Shown one piece after another: positions 1-13,788 of a stretch of 64,000 nucleotides of DNA. The DNA lies in contig NZ_JABJVM010000011.1 of assembly GCF_013820765.1 (NCBI RefSeq), positions 1 through 64,000 on the forward strand, read 5' to 3'. The DNA is from Paenilisteria rustica. Lineage in GTDB: Bacteria > Bacillota > Bacilli > Lactobacillales > Listeriaceae. The position numbers and the translations under genes are program-made. A model generated the notes under the pieces. That model was not told the origin of the DNA. It did no database searches and saw nothing but the letters and a program-made list of their open reading frames with translations. Every line of letters begins with the position of its first letter. Within the stretch, counting starts at the first letter, position 1.

Positions 1-2
1 AT

Positions 3-121
<119 letters not shown>

Positions 122-130
122 ATGTATATG

Positions 131-160
131 AAGTACTCACTTTTTGTTGAGTGCTTTTTT
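131..160 (+). terminator. rRNA operon terminator
   Basis: A 7-bp stem (133-139 with 148-154) encloses a T-rich loop and is followed by six T residues. It sits ten bases after the 5S rRNA and fits a Rho-independent terminator of the rRNA operon. Confidence 0.8.
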
Positions 161-295
161 ATTTGTCTTTCATAAATTTTTTGTTGGTATTGTTAAGGGG
201 TTATTGATAGTTATAAGATTTTAAGGTAGGATTAGGTTTGAGATATTGTAATTAGTGAAAATATAGGTAAGAGCTGTGTATGAGGGGGGATTGAT

Positions 296-835
296 GTGGG
301 AGATGCTGTTGGAATGGTGCTCACGATTTTTATTATTAATATTTTGTATGTGTCGCTGAATACGGTGAGATTATTGATGACGATGAAAGGGTATCGTTAT
401 CGGGCGGCTATTGTGAGTGTATTCGAGATTGTGGTCTATATTGTTGCCCTTGGGATGGTTATGAGTAACTTGAATGATATTGCTAACATTGCGGCGTATG
501 CGCTTGGTTTTGGAGTAGGTATTATTGTTGGTATGAAGATTGAGGAGCGGCTTGCTCTAGGGTATATTACGGTTAATGTGATCACGAAGGACTATAACTT
601 GGATTTAGCTAATCAGATTAGGAACGCGGGTTATGGGGTTACTAGCTGGATTGCTAGTGGACGTGACGGAGAGCGAATGATGTTGGAGATATTAACACCT
701 CGTAAAAATGAGAATAAATTGTATCAGCGTATTATTGCGATTGATGATAAGGCTTTTATTGTATCATCGGAGCCTAAGCAGATTTATGGTGGCTTTTGGG
801 TTAAGCAGGTACGTGGTGGAGTTAAGAAAAAGTGA
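296..835 (+). CDS. yebE: UPF0316 / DUF2179 membrane protein (YebE-like)
   Basis: This 179-residue protein has three hydrophobic N-terminal segments (about residues 5-25, 40-58 and 63-82) followed by a soluble DUF2179 domain. That is the layout of UPF0316 family proteins such as Bacillus subtilis YebE, whose gene also lies just upstream of purE. The start is GTG at 296 with a GGGGGG ribosome-binding stretch about eight bases upstream; the ATG at 294 is in another frame. The biochemical role of the family is not established, though the DUF2179 domain is thought to be a small ligand-binding or regulatory module. The family call is firm from sequence and context; the function is unknown. Confidence 0.85.
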   Translation: MGDAVGMVLTIFIINILYVSLNTVRLLMTMKGYRYRAAIVSVFEIVVYIVALGMVMSNLNDIANIAAYALGFGVGIIVGMKIEERLALGYITVNVITKDYNLDLANQIRNAGYGVTSWIASGRDGERMMLEILTPRKNENKLYQRIIAIDDKAFIVSSEPKQIYGGFWVKQVRGGVKKK

Positions 836-865
836 CTTTCTACGGAGAGTTTCTTTTTTTTGTTA
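833..865 (+). terminator. possible weak terminator after yebE
   Basis: An imperfect short stem around 834-852 precedes a run of eight T residues (854-861). The stem contains mismatches, so this is only a possible intrinsic terminator between yebE and the purine operon. Confidence 0.35.
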
Positions 866-876
866 AAAATGGGACT

Positions 877-920
877 AAACACGAACATTAAAATAGACTT
901 TCTTTTTATCGTTCGATTTT
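877..920 (+). promoter_or_regulatory. paired PurBoxes (PurR operator) upstream of purE
   Basis: Two GAAC-centred boxes lie in inverted orientation: AAACACGAACATTA at 877-890 and TATCGTTCGATTTT at 907-920, separated by 16 bases. This matches the tandem inverted PurBox arrangement bound by the PurR repressor (relieved by PRPP) in Bacillus and relatives. The second box ends just upstream of the -35 hexamer, as in known pur operons. Confidence 0.75.
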
Positions 921-924
921 TTGG

Positions 925-953
925 TTGACTTTGCTGACAGGTATTGTTAGAAT
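925..953 (+). promoter_or_regulatory. sigma-A promoter of the pur operon
   Basis: TTGACT at 925-930 and TAGAAT at 948-953 are separated by exactly 17 bases. Transcription would start near 960, giving a leader of about 48 nucleotides before purE. That is too short to hold a purine riboswitch. Confidence 0.75.
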
Positions 954-1007
954 GAAGAGGTCAAATAGTGTTGGATAAAATAAGAATGTTGAGGAGTTGA
1001 ACATTGA

Positions 1008-1496
1008 ATGTGTGCACAAGTTGGTGTCATTATGGGAAGTACTTCTGATTGGGAGACGATGAGGAAGGCATGTGAGGTATTGGAAGAACTTGAAATTGCT
1101 TATGAGAAGAAGGTTGTTTCTGCACACCGCACACCGGATTTGATGTTTACATATGCAGAAAATGCGAGAAGTCGCGGGATTAAGGTCATTATTGCAGGGG
1201 CTGGAGGCGCGGCTCATTTGCCAGGTATGGTTGCTGCGAAGACGACTTTACCTGTTATTGGTGTTCCTATGAAGTCAAAAGCGTTAAATGGACTGGATTC
1301 TTTATTATCGATTGTGCAGATGCCTGGAGGGGTTCCAGTCGCTACTGTCGCAATAGGTGAGGCGGGTGCGGTAAATGCTGGGTTGCTCGCTGCGCAAATT
1401 TTATCGGTCGAAAATGAGGTAATTGCTAGCCGTTTGGAAAATAGACGTGATACACTAGAAGAAAATGTTCTAGAAAGTAGTGATTCTCTTGAGTAA
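1008..1496 (+). CDS. purE: N5-carboxyaminoimidazole ribonucleotide mutase PurE
   Basis: PurE converts N5-CAIR to CAIR in de novo purine synthesis. The 162-residue product has the class I signature: GSTSDWETM (residues 10-18) for substrate binding, SAHRTPDLM (38-46) with the catalytic histidine, and [10 protein letters not shown] (64-73). It is first in the twelve-gene purine operon and is followed by purK, with which it overlaps slightly. The ATG at 1008 has GAGGAG at 991-996 as ribosome-binding site. Expression is expected to follow the PurR boxes and promoter directly upstream. Confidence 0.97.
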   Translation: MCAQVGVIMGSTSDWETMRKACEVLEELEIAYEKKVVSAHRTPDLMFTYAENARSRGIKVIIAGAGGAAHLPGMVAAKTTLPVIGVPMKSKALNGLDSLLSIVQMPGGVPVATVAIGEAGAVNAGLLAAQILSVENEVIASRLENRRDTLEENVLESSDSLE

Positions 1497-2613
1497 AACG
1501 TATTTATTACCAAACAGCGTGATTGGAATTATCGGAGGTGGGCAGTTAGGCCGAATGATGGCTTTGGCTGCAAAAGCGATGGGATTTCGAGTGATTGTAC
1601 TTGATCCTACTGTGGATGCTCCGTGTGGGCAAGTGGCGGATGAGCAGATTGTTGCGAATTATACAGATCTGGCAGCTTTGAAGGAATTGGCTGAGAAAAG
1701 TGATGTTGTGACATATGAATTTGAAAATGTGGATAATGATGCGATTCGTTCGATTGAAGACATTGTTCGTGTTCCGCAAGGTTCGGAGTTATTGTCGATT
1801 ACGCAGGATCGTATTTTAGAAAAAGCGTATTTGGAGTCGATTAATATTAATTTGGCGCCTTATGCGGTGATTGTAGATAAGGATGATATTGTTCAGCATA
1901 TTAGCAGTTTGGGCTATCCGGCGGTGCTTAAGACGACGCAGGGTGGTTATGATGGTAAGGGGCAGTATGTGATTCAAAGTGAGGATGATATTGATAAGGC
2001 GCTTGGCTTACTGCGTTTTGGGACGTGTGTGCTGGAGGCTTGGATTCCGTTTGAGCGGGAGGTTTCAGTGATCGTGGCGCGTAATGCTGCTGGACAAATT
2101 GAGACATTTCCCGTGGCGGAAAATGATCATAAGAACAATATATTGCACACGACGGTTGTGCCGGCGACGCTTGATACGGAATCGGTTCATGAGGCGGAGT
2201 CTATTGCGGTGAAGTTGGCGGAATATCTTCATTTGGAAGGTGTGCTGGCTGTTGAGATGTTTGTGACGAGTTCGGGTGCGATTTATGTAAATGAGCTGGC
2301 TCCTAGACCGCATAACTCGGGACATTTTTCGATTGAGGCTTGTAATATTTCGCAGTTTACGCAGCATATCAGAGCGATTGCTGGATTGCCGCTTTTGGAA
2401 GTGGAGTTGTTGCGTCCGGCGATGATGGTGAATATTTTGGGGCAACATGTGGATGGTGTGAATGAGGTGCTGGACGCGCATCCGGAATGGTTTGTTCATT
2501 ATTATGGAAAACAAGAGGCGAAGATTGATCGCAAAATGGGGCATATAACGGTGCTCAGTGATAATCCGCTTGTGGAGATAGAAAAATTACGTGCAATGCA
2601 AATTTGGAGTTAA
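1489..2613 (+). CDS. purK: N5-carboxyaminoimidazole ribonucleotide synthase PurK
   Basis: PurK is an ATP-grasp enzyme that carboxylates AIR to N5-CAIR with ATP and bicarbonate, feeding PurE. The N-terminal GGGQLG loop (residues 16-21), the central ATP-grasp region with [12 protein letters not shown], and the [12 protein letters not shown] motif near residue 270 are all present, and the length of about 374 residues is normal. Two starts are possible, GTG at 1480 and TTG at 1489, and neither has a strong ribosome-binding site. The TTG is preferred because it places the GGGQLG loop at the usual distance. Either start overlaps the purE stop, suggesting translational coupling. Confidence 0.96.
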   Translation: MSKTYLLPNSVIGIIGGGQLGRMMALAAKAMGFRVIVLDPTVDAPCGQVADEQIVANYTDLAALKELAEKSDVVTYEFENVDNDAIRSIEDIVRVPQGSELLSITQDRILEKAYLESININLAPYAVIVDKDDIVQHISSLGYPAVLKTTQGGYDGKGQYVIQSEDDIDKALGLLRFGTCVLEAWIPFEREVSVIVARNAAGQIETFPVAENDHKNNILHTTVVPATLDTESVHEAESIAVKLAEYLHLEGVLAVEMFVTSSGAIYVNELAPRPHNSGHFSIEACNISQFTQHIRAIAGLPLLEVELLRPAMMVNILGQHVDGVNEVLDAHPEWFVHYYGKQEAKIDRKMGHITVLSDNPLVEIEKLRAMQIWS

Positions 2614-2632
2614 TTGGGGGATTTGAGAAACA

Positions 2633-3925
2633 ATGATTGAACGGTATACGAGAGAAGAAATGGGCAATATTTGGACGGAGCAAAATCGTTTTCAGGCGTG
2701 GTTGGAAGTTGAGATTCTAGCTTGTGAGGCTTGGGCGGAGCTTGGTGAAATTCCGAAAGAGGATGTAGCGAAGATTCGTGAAAATGCGACGTTTGATGTG
2801 GCGCGGATTCAGGAGATTGAGCTTGAGACGCGTCATGATGTGGTGGCGTTTACGAGAAGTGTGTCGGAATCGCTTGGTGATGAGCGCAAGTGGGTACATT
2901 ATGGTTTGACGTCAACGGATGTTGTGGATACGGCTAATTCGTATATTTTGAAACAGGCCAATGAAATTTTACGTGCGGATTTGGAGCGTTTTATCGAGAT
3001 TTTGGCGAACAAAGCGAAAGAGTATAAGCATACGGTTTGTATGGGGCGGACACATGGTGTGCACGCGGAGCCGACGACGTTTGGCTTGAAATTAGCGCTT
3101 TGGCATGAGGAAATGAAGCGGAATTTGGAGCGGTTTAATCGTGCTGCTGATGGTGTGGAATTCGGGAAGATTTCTGGAGCTGTTGGGACGTATGCGAACA
3201 TTGATCCTTTTGTGGAGGAGTATGTATGTGAGAAATTAGGTACGACGCCGGCTCCGATTTCGACGCAGACGTTGCAACGGGATCGTCATGCGGATTATAT
3301 GGCGACGCTGGCTTTGATTGCAACTTCTGTTGAGAAATTTGCTGTGGAGGTTCGTGCGCTGCAAAAGAGTGAGGTTCGTGAAGTGGAAGAGTTTTTTGCG
3401 AAGGGGCAAAAGGGGTCTTCTGCGATGCCACATAAGCGTAATCCGATTGGTTCGGAGAATGTGACTGGCTTAGCGCGTGTGATTCGTGGGCACATGGTGA
3501 CGGCTTATGAGAATGTGCCGTTATGGCATGAGCGTGATATTTCGCATTCTTCTGCAGAACGGATTATTTTGCCGGATGCGACGATTTTGCTTGATTATAT
3601 TTTGAATCGTTTTGGTAATATCGTGAAGAACTTGACGGTGTTCCCGGAGAATATGAAGCGCAATATGGACCGGACGCTGGGTCTGATTTATTCGCAGCGT
3701 GTGTTGTTGACGCTGATTGATAAGGGGATGGCTCGTGAGGAGGCGTATGATACGGTGCAACCTAAGGCGATGGAAGCTTGGGAGACACAAGTGCCTTTTA
3801 AGACGCTAGTTGAGGCGGAACCTAAGATTACGGATTTGCTTTCTCAGGATGAAATTGATGGCTGTTTTGATTATAATTATCATTTGAAACAGGTGGATAT
3901 GATTTTTAAACGCTTAGGACTTTAA
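2633..3925 (+). CDS. purB: adenylosuccinate lyase PurB
   Basis: PurB catalyses two fumarate-releasing steps: SAICAR to AICAR, and adenylosuccinate to AMP. The 430-residue protein shows the fumarase/aspartase superfamily signature [11 protein letters not shown] (261-271) with the catalytic serine region, and the substrate loop HGVHAEPT (141-148). It lies 19 bases after purK. The next gene, purC, begins after a 99-base gap that contains a strong hairpin. Confidence 0.97.
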   Translation: MIERYTREEMGNIWTEQNRFQAWLEVEILACEAWAELGEIPKEDVAKIRENATFDVARIQEIELETRHDVVAFTRSVSESLGDERKWVHYGLTSTDVVDTANSYILKQANEILRADLERFIEILANKAKEYKHTVCMGRTHGVHAEPTTFGLKLALWHEEMKRNLERFNRAADGVEFGKISGAVGTYANIDPFVEEYVCEKLGTTPAPISTQTLQRDRHADYMATLALIATSVEKFAVEVRALQKSEVREVEEFFAKGQKGSSAMPHKRNPIGSENVTGLARVIRGHMVTAYENVPLWHERDISHSSAERIILPDATILLDYILNRFGNIVKNLTVFPENMKRNMDRTLGLIYSQRVLLTLIDKGMAREEAYDTVQPKAMEAWETQVPFKTLVEAEPKITDLLSQDEIDGCFDYNYHLKQVDMIFKRLGL

Positions 3926-3931
3926 GGAAAT

Positions 3932-3981
3932 GCATCATGAAAAACTATGAGGGATTACGGTGTCTTCATGGTTTTTCATGC
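3932..3981 (+). other. purB-purC intergenic hairpin
   Basis: The segment 3935-3950 (ATGAAAAACTATGAG and flanks) is complementary with one or two mismatches to 3966-3981. It forms a stem of about 15 bp in the largest gap inside the pur operon. Only a short T-rich stretch (TTTATATG) follows, so it may be a partial terminator or an RNA processing/stability element. Confidence 0.55.
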
Positions 3982-4024
3982 TTTATATGGGTCAAAATTC
4001 TGATTTTAAAGGAGACTTTTCATA

Positions 4025-4732
4025 GTGGCGAATTTATTGTATGAGGGTAAGGCGAAACGGTTGTTTAGTACGAATCAGGATGGCGTGTTGCGGGTGGCGT
4101 ATAAGGATGATGCAACGGCGCTGAACGGGGAGCGTAAGGAGAGTTTTGCGAGTAAGGGGCGCTTGAATAATGAGATTACGTCGCGGATTTTTACATATTT
4201 GCGAGATGCTGGGATTAAGAGTCATTTTGTGGAGCAGTTGTCGGATACGGAGCAGTTGGTGCGCTCGGTGGAGATTATTCCGCTTGAGGTTGTGGTGCGA
4301 AATGTGATTGCGGGAAGTCTTGCTAAGCGTCTTGGGGTTCCAGAGGGGACGCCGACATCACGGCCAATTGTGGAGTTTTATTATAAGGAAGATGCGCTGG
4401 ATGATCCGTTTATTAATGATGCGCATGTGCTTTATTTAGAGGCGGCGACGGAGGATGAGATTGCGATTTTGAAGCAGGCGGCGCTTGAGATTAATGTGGT
4501 GTTGTGTGAATTATTCGCAAAAATGAATATTACGCTGATTGATTTTAAATTAGAATTTGGGCGTGATGAGAACGGGAATATTTTGCTTGCGGATGAGATT
4601 TCGCCGGATACGTGCCGATTATGGGATCGGGATACGAATGCCAAGCTGGATAAGGATGTCTTTCGTCGGAATATTGGGAATTTAACTGCGGTTTATGAGG
4701 AAGTTTTGAAAAGATTAAAGGAGGTTGTTTGA
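4025..4732 (+). CDS. purC: phosphoribosylaminoimidazole-succinocarboxamide synthase PurC
   Basis: PurC (SAICAR synthetase) joins aspartate to CAIR using ATP. The 235-residue sequence begins with the family hallmark LLYEGKAKRLF, and carries the conserved IPLEVVVRNVIAGS block near residue 88 and the ADEISPDTCRLWD motif near residue 197. Translation starts at GTG 4025 with AAGGAG a few bases upstream. The stop codon touches the purS ATG directly. Confidence 0.97.
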   Translation: MANLLYEGKAKRLFSTNQDGVLRVAYKDDATALNGERKESFASKGRLNNEITSRIFTYLRDAGIKSHFVEQLSDTEQLVRSVEIIPLEVVVRNVIAGSLAKRLGVPEGTPTSRPIVEFYYKEDALDDPFINDAHVLYLEAATEDEIAILKQAALEINVVLCELFAKMNITLIDFKLEFGRDENGNILLADEISPDTCRLWDRDTNAKLDKDVFRRNIGNLTAVYEEVLKRLKEVV

Positions 4733-4978
4733 ATGTATAATGTGAAGGTGTTTGTGACGTTGAAGAAAAGTGTGTTGGATCCGCAAGGGACGGCTGTGAT
4801 GGGATCGCTGAAGAGTTTGAATTATGGCGAGGTTGAGGATGTCCGGATTGGAAAATATATGGAACTTCAAGTGGCGAAATCGGATCGTGATATTCATGCG
4901 GTCTTGGATGAAATGTGTGATAAGTTGCTGACAAACCCAGTGATGGAAGATTATCGTTATGAAATCGAGGAGGCTTAA
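4733..4978 (+). CDS. purS: phosphoribosylformylglycinamidine synthase subunit PurS
   Basis: PurS is the 81-residue small subunit that bridges PurL and PurQ in the FGAM synthase complex of Gram-positive bacteria. The sequence ([18 protein letters not shown], then a [14 protein letters not shown] segment) is typical. It starts at the base after the purC stop, with AAAGGAGG (4717-4724) inside the purC end as its ribosome-binding site, and ends two bases before purQ. Confidence 0.96.
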   Translation: MYNVKVFVTLKKSVLDPQGTAVMGSLKSLNYGEVEDVRIGKYMELQVAKSDRDIHAVLDEMCDKLLTNPVMEDYRYEIEEA

Positions 4979-4980
4979 GG

Positions 4981-5664
4981 ATGAAATTTGCTGTCATTCA
5001 ATTTCCAGGTTCGAATTGTGATTTAGATATGTTGCATGCGATAGAAGATGCGCTCGGGGAAGAGGCGGAATATGTGTGGCATGCCCAGACGAGTTTAGAC
5101 GGTTTTGATGCGGTGCTTCTTCCTGGTGGTTTCTCGTATGGGGATTACTTGCGGACGGGCGCGATTGCGAAATTTGCGAACATTATGCCGGAAGTGGTGC
5201 GGTTTGCGGAAACTGGGAAACCGGTGCTTGGTGTTTGTAATGGTTTTCAGATTTTGGCGGAGAGCGGGTTGCTTCCTGGGGCTTTGATTCGGAATAATAA
5301 TCTTCATTTTGTTTGTAAAACGGTGAGTTTGCGTGTGGAGAACGCGGAGACGATGTTTACGTCGGAATATGCGGTTGGGGAGGAGATTCGGATTCCTGTG
5401 GCGCATGGTGAGGGGAATTATTATTGTGATGATGTGACGCTTGAGGAATTGCGGGCGAATGGGCAAATTGTGTTCACATATGCTTCGGAAAACCCTAATG
5501 GGAGTATTGCGAATATTGCTGGGATTACGAATAAGGCTGGAAATGTACTTGGTATGATGCCGCATCCGGAGCGTGCTGTGGAGGACGTTGTTGGTGGAAC
5601 GGCTGGACTTGGTGTTTTTAAATCGATGTTGAAGGCTTGGAAGGAGGAACAAGTACATGCTTAA
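4981..5664 (+). CDS. purQ: phosphoribosylformylglycinamidine synthase subunit PurQ (glutaminase)
   Basis: PurQ is the class I glutamine amidotransferase that supplies ammonia to PurL. The nucleophile is Cys86 in [12 protein letters not shown], and the histidine-glutamate pair lies in MMPHPERA near the C-terminus. The 227-residue length is standard. The last eight bases overlap purL, which fits coupled translation of complex subunits. Confidence 0.97.
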   Translation: MKFAVIQFPGSNCDLDMLHAIEDALGEEAEYVWHAQTSLDGFDAVLLPGGFSYGDYLRTGAIAKFANIMPEVVRFAETGKPVLGVCNGFQILAESGLLPGALIRNNNLHFVCKTVSLRVENAETMFTSEYAVGEEIRIPVAHGEGNYYCDDVTLEELRANGQIVFTYASENPNGSIANIAGITNKAGNVLGMMPHPERAVEDVVGGTAGLGVFKSMLKAWKEEQVHA

Positions 5665-7882
5665 TGTGAATCAGGAACCGTCAGCGGCGCAAATTGAGGA
5701 ACAGAAAATTTATGAGACGATGGGGCTCAGTGAGAGTGAGTATGGTCTTGTTTGTGATATTTTGAAGAGAAAACCGAACTATACGGAGACGGGCTTGTTT
5801 TCGGTAATGTGGTCGGAACATTGTAGTTATAAAAATTCAAAACCGGTGTTGCGCAAGTTCCCGACGGAGGGCCCGCAAGTGTTGCAAGGTCCTGGTGAGG
5901 GTGCTGGGATTGTCGATATTGGTGATGGACTTGGCGTTGCTTTTAAAGTGGAGAGTCATAATCATCCGTCTTATGTGGAGCCGTATCAAGGCGCTGCGAC
6001 TGGTGTTGGTGGCATTATTCGCGATGTATTTTCGATGGGCGCGCGTCCAATTGCGATGCTGAACTCGCTTCGTTTTGGTGAGATTGATAATCCGCATACG
6101 AAATATTTGGTGAATGAGGTTGTGGCTGGGATTGCTGGTTATGGGAATTCGATTGGGATTCCGACGGTTGGCGGCGAGGTGCAATTTGATCCGTGTTATG
6201 CGAAGAATCCGCTGGTGAATGCGATGTGTGTTGGCCTGATTGCAAAAGAGGATATTCAAAAAGGTCAGGCGCTTGGTGTTGGTAATCCAGTGATGTACGT
6301 TGGTGCGAAAACGGGGCGCGACGGGATTCATGGTGCAACTTTTGCTTCGGTGGAATTTAGTGAAGAGGGCGAGCAGCAGCGTTCGGCGGTTCAAGTTGGC
6401 GATCCGTTTATGGAGAAATTATTGCTGGAGGCGTGTCTGGACTTGATTCGCGATCATTCGGATATTTTGATTGGGATCCAGGATATGGGTGCGGCCGGCT
6501 TGGTAAGTTCGAGTTCGGAGATGGCATCGAAGGCTGGGTCTGGTTTGGAGCTCATTATGGATGATGTGCCGCAACGGGAAACGCATATGTCGGCGTATGA
6601 AATGTTGCTTTCGGAGTCGCAGGAACGGATGCTTTTATGTGTGAAAAAAGGACATGAGGCGGAAATTAAGGCGCTGTTTGAGCGTTATGGCTTGGAGGCT
6701 GTGACGATTGGAACGGTGACGGATGACAAGATGTATAAAATTGTACATCACGGGGAGGTTGTGGCGAATGTGCCGGTTGATGCGCTTGCTGAGGATGCGC
6801 CTGTGTATCATAAGCCTTCATCGGAGCCGCAGCGTTATCGTGATTTCCAAGCGGAAGAGGCTTTTGCGCCGGTTGTGACGGATGTTGTGGCGACTTGGAA
6901 AACGCTACTTGGACAGCCAACGATTGCGAGTAAACGTCATATTTATGAGCAGTTTGATTACCAAGTTCGGACGAATACGGCGGTTGCGCCAGGTTCGGAT
7001 GCGGCGGTACTGCGGGTTCGTGGTACGAATAAGGCGATTGCGATGACGACGGATTGTAATTCACGTTACTTGTATTTGGATCCTGAAAAAGGTGGCCAAA
7101 TTGCGGTTGCGGAAGCTGCGCGGAATATTGTTTGTTCGGGCGCGAAACCGCTGGCGATTACGGATGGTCTGAATTTTGGGAATCCGGAGAAACCGGAAAT
7201 TTTCTGGGAGATTGAGAAGGCGGCGGACGGCATTAGTGCGGCTTGCTTAGAGCTTGATACACCAGTTATTTCGGGGAATGTTTCGATGTATAATGAGACG
7301 GATGGCGAAGGAATTTATCCAACGCCGGTGATTGGAATGGTTGGTTTGGTCGAGGATGTGGCGCATATTACGACGCAAAGTTTCAAAGCGGCGGGCGATG
7401 TGATTTATTTAATCGGCGAAACGAAGCCGGAATTTAGTGGTTCGGAATTGCAAAAACTGGAACAGGGCAAAATTAGTGGTCGCGCGCCTGAGCTTGATTT
7501 GCAGGTGGAGAAGCGTTATCAGCAGTTCTTGTTGACGGCGATTCGTGAGGGTCTTGTTGCTTCGGCGCATGATTTGGCAGAAGGTGGCTTGGCGGTAGCG
7601 CTTGCTGAGGCAGGCTTTGCGAACGATTTGGGCGCAGCAATCAAAGTGCCTTTTGCGGAAGAATGGTTGTTTAGTGAGTCGCAATCGCGGTTCTTGGTAT
7701 CGGTGAAAGCGGATGATGCTGCAAAATTTGAGCAGTTGTTTGAAACGGAAAAAGTGGTGCGTTTAGGCAAAGTCACAGAGGTGCCAAAATTGGTGGTGCA
7801 AACGGAAAAATCAGTAATTACAGCCGAACTTAGTGAGTTAAAACAAGTTTGGGAAGGGGCTATTCCATGTCTACTGAAATAA
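5657..7882 (+). CDS. purL: phosphoribosylformylglycinamidine synthase subunit PurL
   Basis: PurL uses ATP and PurQ-derived ammonia to convert FGAR to FGAM. At 741 residues it is the small-type PurL found in organisms with separate PurS and PurQ, both encoded just upstream. Two AIR-synthase-like halves are visible. The first has [12 protein letters not shown] near residue 50 and [17 protein letters not shown] near 118; the second has [16 protein letters not shown] near 475. It overlaps purQ by 8 bp, and its 3' end overlaps the start of purF. Confidence 0.97.
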   Translation: MLNVNQEPSAAQIEEQKIYETMGLSESEYGLVCDILKRKPNYTETGLFSVMWSEHCSYKNSKPVLRKFPTEGPQVLQGPGEGAGIVDIGDGLGVAFKVESHNHPSYVEPYQGAATGVGGIIRDVFSMGARPIAMLNSLRFGEIDNPHTKYLVNEVVAGIAGYGNSIGIPTVGGEVQFDPCYAKNPLVNAMCVGLIAKEDIQKGQALGVGNPVMYVGAKTGRDGIHGATFASVEFSEEGEQQRSAVQVGDPFMEKLLLEACLDLIRDHSDILIGIQDMGAAGLVSSSSEMASKAGSGLELIMDDVPQRETHMSAYEMLLSESQERMLLCVKKGHEAEIKALFERYGLEAVTIGTVTDDKMYKIVHHGEVVANVPVDALAEDAPVYHKPSSEPQRYRDFQAEEAFAPVVTDVVATWKTLLGQPTIASKRHIYEQFDYQVRTNTAVAPGSDAAVLRVRGTNKAIAMTTDCNSRYLYLDPEKGGQIAVAEAARNIVCSGAKPLAITDGLNFGNPEKPEIFWEIEKAADGISAACLELDTPVISGNVSMYNETDGEGIYPTPVIGMVGLVEDVAHITTQSFKAAGDVIYLIGETKPEFSGSELQKLEQGKISGRAPELDLQVEKRYQQFLLTAIREGLVASAHDLAEGGLAVALAEAGFANDLGAAIKVPFAEEWLFSESQSRFLVSVKADDAAKFEQLFETEKVVRLGKVTEVPKLVVQTEKSVITAELSELKQVWEGAIPCLLK

Positions 7883-9297
7883 GAGGATTGAACGAGGAAT
7901 GTGGCATTTTCGGGATTTGGAATCATCCGAGTGCGGCGCAGATCACGTATTATGGTCTGCATAGTTTGCAGCATCGGGGGCAAGAGGGTGCTGGAATTGT
8001 GTCGACGGATGGCGTGACGTTAAAGGGGCATCGTAACTTGGGCTTGCTTGCGGATGTGTTTAAGCACGGGGAACTGGATGATCTTGTTGGGAAGTCGGCG
8101 ATTGGCCATGTGCGTTATGCAACGGCTGGTGGCAAGAGTTTGAGCAATGTTCAACCGTTTTTATTCCACTTCCATAATTCGAGTCTGGCGCTGGCGCATA
8201 ATGGGAATTTGATTAATGCGCAGACGCTACGTCAGGAGTTGGAAGAGGAAGGCGCGATTTTCCAGACGAGTTCGGATACGGAGGTGCTGGCGCATTTGCT
8301 GAAGCGCAGCCAGACGGAATCATTTGTGGAGGATTTGAAAGTGGCGCTGAACAAGGTCAAGGGTGGTTTTGCGTATATGCTTTTGACGGAGAATGAGTTG
8401 ATTGCAGCGCTTGATCCGAATGGTTTTAGGCCGCTTTCGATTGGGAAAATTGGTGATTCGTACGTGATTGCTTCGGAGACGTGTGCGTTTGATACGGTTG
8501 GCGCGGAGTTTGTGCGTGATGTGGAGCCGGGTGAGCTGATTATTATTGATGATGATGGCTTGCATATTGAGAAATTTACGGAAGACGTGAAGCATTCGAT
8601 TTGTAGTATGGAATATGTGTATTTTGCGCGTCCTGACTCGAATATTGCGGGAATTAATGTCCATTCGGCGCGAAAACGGATGGGGAAACGGTTGGCCAAG
8701 GAGGCTTTTGTTGAGGCGGATGTGGTGACGGGTGTTCCTGATTCGAGTATTTCGGCGGCGATTGGTTATGCGGAGGAAACGGGCATTCCGTATGAGCTGG
8801 GCTTGATTAAGAACCGGTATGTGGCGCGGACGTTTATTGAGCCGTCGCAGGAGTTACGGGAGCAAGGTGTGAAAATGAAATTGTCGGCGGTGCGCGGTGT
8901 TGTTGAGGGCAAACGGGTAGTCATGATTGATGATTCGATTGTGCGCGGAACGACGAGTCGCCGGATTGTGCAGTTATTGCGTGAGGCGGGTGCGGCAGAA
9001 GTCCATGTGCGGATTGCTTCGCCACCGCTTGCTTTTCCGTGTTTTTACGGGATTGATATTCAGACGCGGAGTGAGTTGATTGCGGCGAATTATTCGGTGG
9101 ATGAAATTTGTCGGATTATCGGTGCGGATTCGCTGACGTATTTGTCGGAGGACGGCTTGGTTGAAGCAGTTGGTAAGCCGTATCCGGATGAGCCTTATGG
9201 TGGACTTTGCATGGCGTATTTTAACGGGGATTACCCGACGGAATTATTTGATTATGAAAAAGAATATTTGGCGAGTTTAGAAGCCGAGTCACGTTGA
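7867..9297 (+). CDS. purF: amidophosphoribosyltransferase PurF
   Basis: PurF makes phosphoribosylamine from PRPP and glutamine, the committed step of the pathway. The ATG at 7867 gives an 11-residue propeptide followed by the N-terminal nucleophile Cys12 (NEECGIFG), as in B. subtilis PurF. The PRPP loop [14 protein letters not shown] is present near residue 357. Of the four cysteines that bind the [4Fe-4S] cluster in B. subtilis, two (in SICSMEY and PCFYGID) are kept. The C-terminal CGQC pair is replaced by YGGLC, leaving one cysteine, so this enzyme probably lacks the cluster. Confidence 0.96.
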   Translation: MSTEIRGLNEECGIFGIWNHPSAAQITYYGLHSLQHRGQEGAGIVSTDGVTLKGHRNLGLLADVFKHGELDDLVGKSAIGHVRYATAGGKSLSNVQPFLFHFHNSSLALAHNGNLINAQTLRQELEEEGAIFQTSSDTEVLAHLLKRSQTESFVEDLKVALNKVKGGFAYMLLTENELIAALDPNGFRPLSIGKIGDSYVIASETCAFDTVGAEFVRDVEPGELIIIDDDGLHIEKFTEDVKHSICSMEYVYFARPDSNIAGINVHSARKRMGKRLAKEAFVEADVVTGVPDSSISAAIGYAEETGIPYELGLIKNRYVARTFIEPSQELREQGVKMKLSAVRGVVEGKRVVMIDDSIVRGTTSRRIVQLLREAGAAEVHVRIASPPLAFPCFYGIDIQTRSELIAANYSVDEICRIIGADSLTYLSEDGLVEAVGKPYPDEPYGGLCMAYFNGDYPTELFDYEKEYLASLEAESR

Positions 9298-9313
9298 GAG
9301 GGGAATTTTGCAA

Positions 9314-10363
9314 ATGGCAGAGAATGCGTATAGTAAGGCGGGCGTTGATGTAGAGGCGGGTTATGAGGTTGTGGAGCGGATTCAAAAGCATGTGGCTCGC
9401 ACGAAGCGCAACGGTGTGATGGGCGCGATTGGCTCGTTTGGCGGAATGTTTGATCTTAGCGGGCTTGGCTTGCGTGAACCTGTGCTTGTTTCGGGGACGG
9501 ATGGCGTTGGTACGAAGTTGCTGCTTGCGATTGAGGCGGATAAGCATGATACGATCGGCGTGGACTGTGTCGCGATGTGTGTGAATGATATCTTGGCGCA
9601 GGGCGCGGAACCGCTGTTTTTCTTGGATTATATTGCGACGGGAAAAACGATTCCGGGCAAGATGGAGCAGATTGTCAAAGGGGTTGCGGATGGCTGCGAG
9701 TTGGCTGGGTGCGCGCTTGTTGGCGGTGAGACGGCGGAGATGCCGGACATGTATGGTGCGGATGATTATGACTTGGCTGGATTCACGGTCGGTGCGGTCG
9801 AGAAGGCGGACGTGATTACGGGTGAAAAGGTGGCGGCTGGCGATGTCTTGATTGGTCTTCCGTCGAGTGGAATTCATAGTAATGGATACTCGTTGGTACG
9901 CAAAATTTTCTTTAAGGAGCATGACTTTGCGCTGGATACGGTTTTGCCGGAGCTTGGGGGCAAGACGCTTAGTGATGAGCTGTTGACGCCGACGCGGATT
10001 TATGTGAAGCCTGTTTTGGAAGTGATTAAAAATGTAACGGTGCATGGGATTTCGCATGTGACGGGTGGCGGTTTTATCGAGAATTTGCCACGTGTATTGC
10101 CGGAGGATTTGGCGGTGTCGATTACGCGTGACGCGTGGCCAGTTTTGCCGATTTTTGATGCGTTGCAAAGTTATGGTGAAATTGATGCGGACGAGATGTA
10201 CGGCATTTTTAATATGGGAATTGGCATGGTGCTTGTTGTTGCGGCAGAAGATGCGGAACAAACGCTTGCTATTTTAGCGGAACAAGGTGAAAAAGCGTAT
10301 ACGATCGGAAAAGTGACGCCGAAAGAAGCTGGCGCGCAAGTCGTGTTTACAGGAGGCAACTAA
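9314..10363 (+). CDS. purM: phosphoribosylformylglycinamidine cyclo-ligase PurM
   Basis: PurM (AIR synthetase) closes the imidazole ring of FGAM using ATP. The 349-residue product has the family landmarks [10 protein letters not shown] near residue 60, [12 protein letters not shown] near 83 and [16 protein letters not shown] near 245. The ATG at 9314 is preferred over an in-frame TTG at 9308 because GAGGGG lies at the proper distance from the ATG. Confidence 0.97.
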   Translation: MAENAYSKAGVDVEAGYEVVERIQKHVARTKRNGVMGAIGSFGGMFDLSGLGLREPVLVSGTDGVGTKLLLAIEADKHDTIGVDCVAMCVNDILAQGAEPLFFLDYIATGKTIPGKMEQIVKGVADGCELAGCALVGGETAEMPDMYGADDYDLAGFTVGAVEKADVITGEKVAAGDVLIGLPSSGIHSNGYSLVRKIFFKEHDFALDTVLPELGGKTLSDELLTPTRIYVKPVLEVIKNVTVHGISHVTGGGFIENLPRVLPEDLAVSITRDAWPVLPIFDALQSYGEIDADEMYGIFNMGIGMVLVVAAEDAEQTLAILAEQGEKAYTIGKVTPKEAGAQVVFTGGN

Positions 10364-10364
10364 G

Positions 10365-10921
10365 ATGAAAATAGCGATTTTTGCTTCGGGATCGGGTAGT
10401 AATTTTCAGGCACTTGTGGACGACGCGATGATTAAGGAATCGGTGGCGTTGCTCGTTTGCGATAAACCGGGCGCGTATGTGTTGGATCGGGCAGAGGCGG
10501 CTGGAATTCCAGTGTTTGTCTTTGCTCCGAAGACTTTCGCGGATAAAGCGGTTTTTGAACGGGAAATCGTGGCTAAATTGCAGGAATCAGGGGTAGAATT
10601 TCTCGTTTTGGCGGGATATATGCGTTTGATCGGGTCGACATTATTGGAAGCGTATGAAAACAAGATTATCAATTTGCATCCGTCGTTACTTCCAGCGTTT
10701 CCTGGAAAAGATGCAATGGGTCAGGCACTTGCCGCGGGTGTAACGGAAACGGGTGTCACCGCGCATTTTGTAGATGCTGGAATGGACACGGGGCCGATTA
10801 TCGCACAGCAGTCGGTTGCCATTTTGCCAGAAGATACGGTGGAATCGCTCGCGACGAGAATACATAAAGTAGAGCATGCATTTTATCCAGAAGTGGTCAA
10901 AAAAATAATAGGGGGACAATC

Positions 10922-10925
<4 letters not shown>
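10365..10925 (+). CDS. purN: phosphoribosylglycinamide formyltransferase PurN
   Basis: PurN transfers a formyl group from 10-formyltetrahydrofolate to GAR. The 186-residue protein has the N-terminal [11 protein letters not shown] phosphate loop and the catalytic [13 protein letters not shown] motif near residue 105, with the later aspartate in [12 protein letters not shown]. It follows purM by one base and overlaps purH by four (ATGA-type overlap). Confidence 0.97.
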
Positions 10926-13731
<2,806 letters not shown>

Positions 13732-13732
13732 G

Positions 13733-13782
13733 AAAAACGTGCAGTATACCTCAAAATTTTTGAGATGTACTGCACGTTTTTG
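13733..13782 (+). terminator. pur operon terminator (bidirectional)
   Basis: A long stem formed by AAAAACGTGCAGTA and its complement TACTGCACGTTTTT, with only small internal interruptions, lies between the convergent purD and the DUF2207 gene. A-rich and T-rich flanks on both sides allow termination in both directions. Confidence 0.9.
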
Positions 13783-13788
13783 TATGGA

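Noticed and set aside
906-1217. Minus-strand open frame over purE
   Set aside because: It is antisense to the clear purE gene and the pur promoter, and has no ribosome-binding site or recognisable product.
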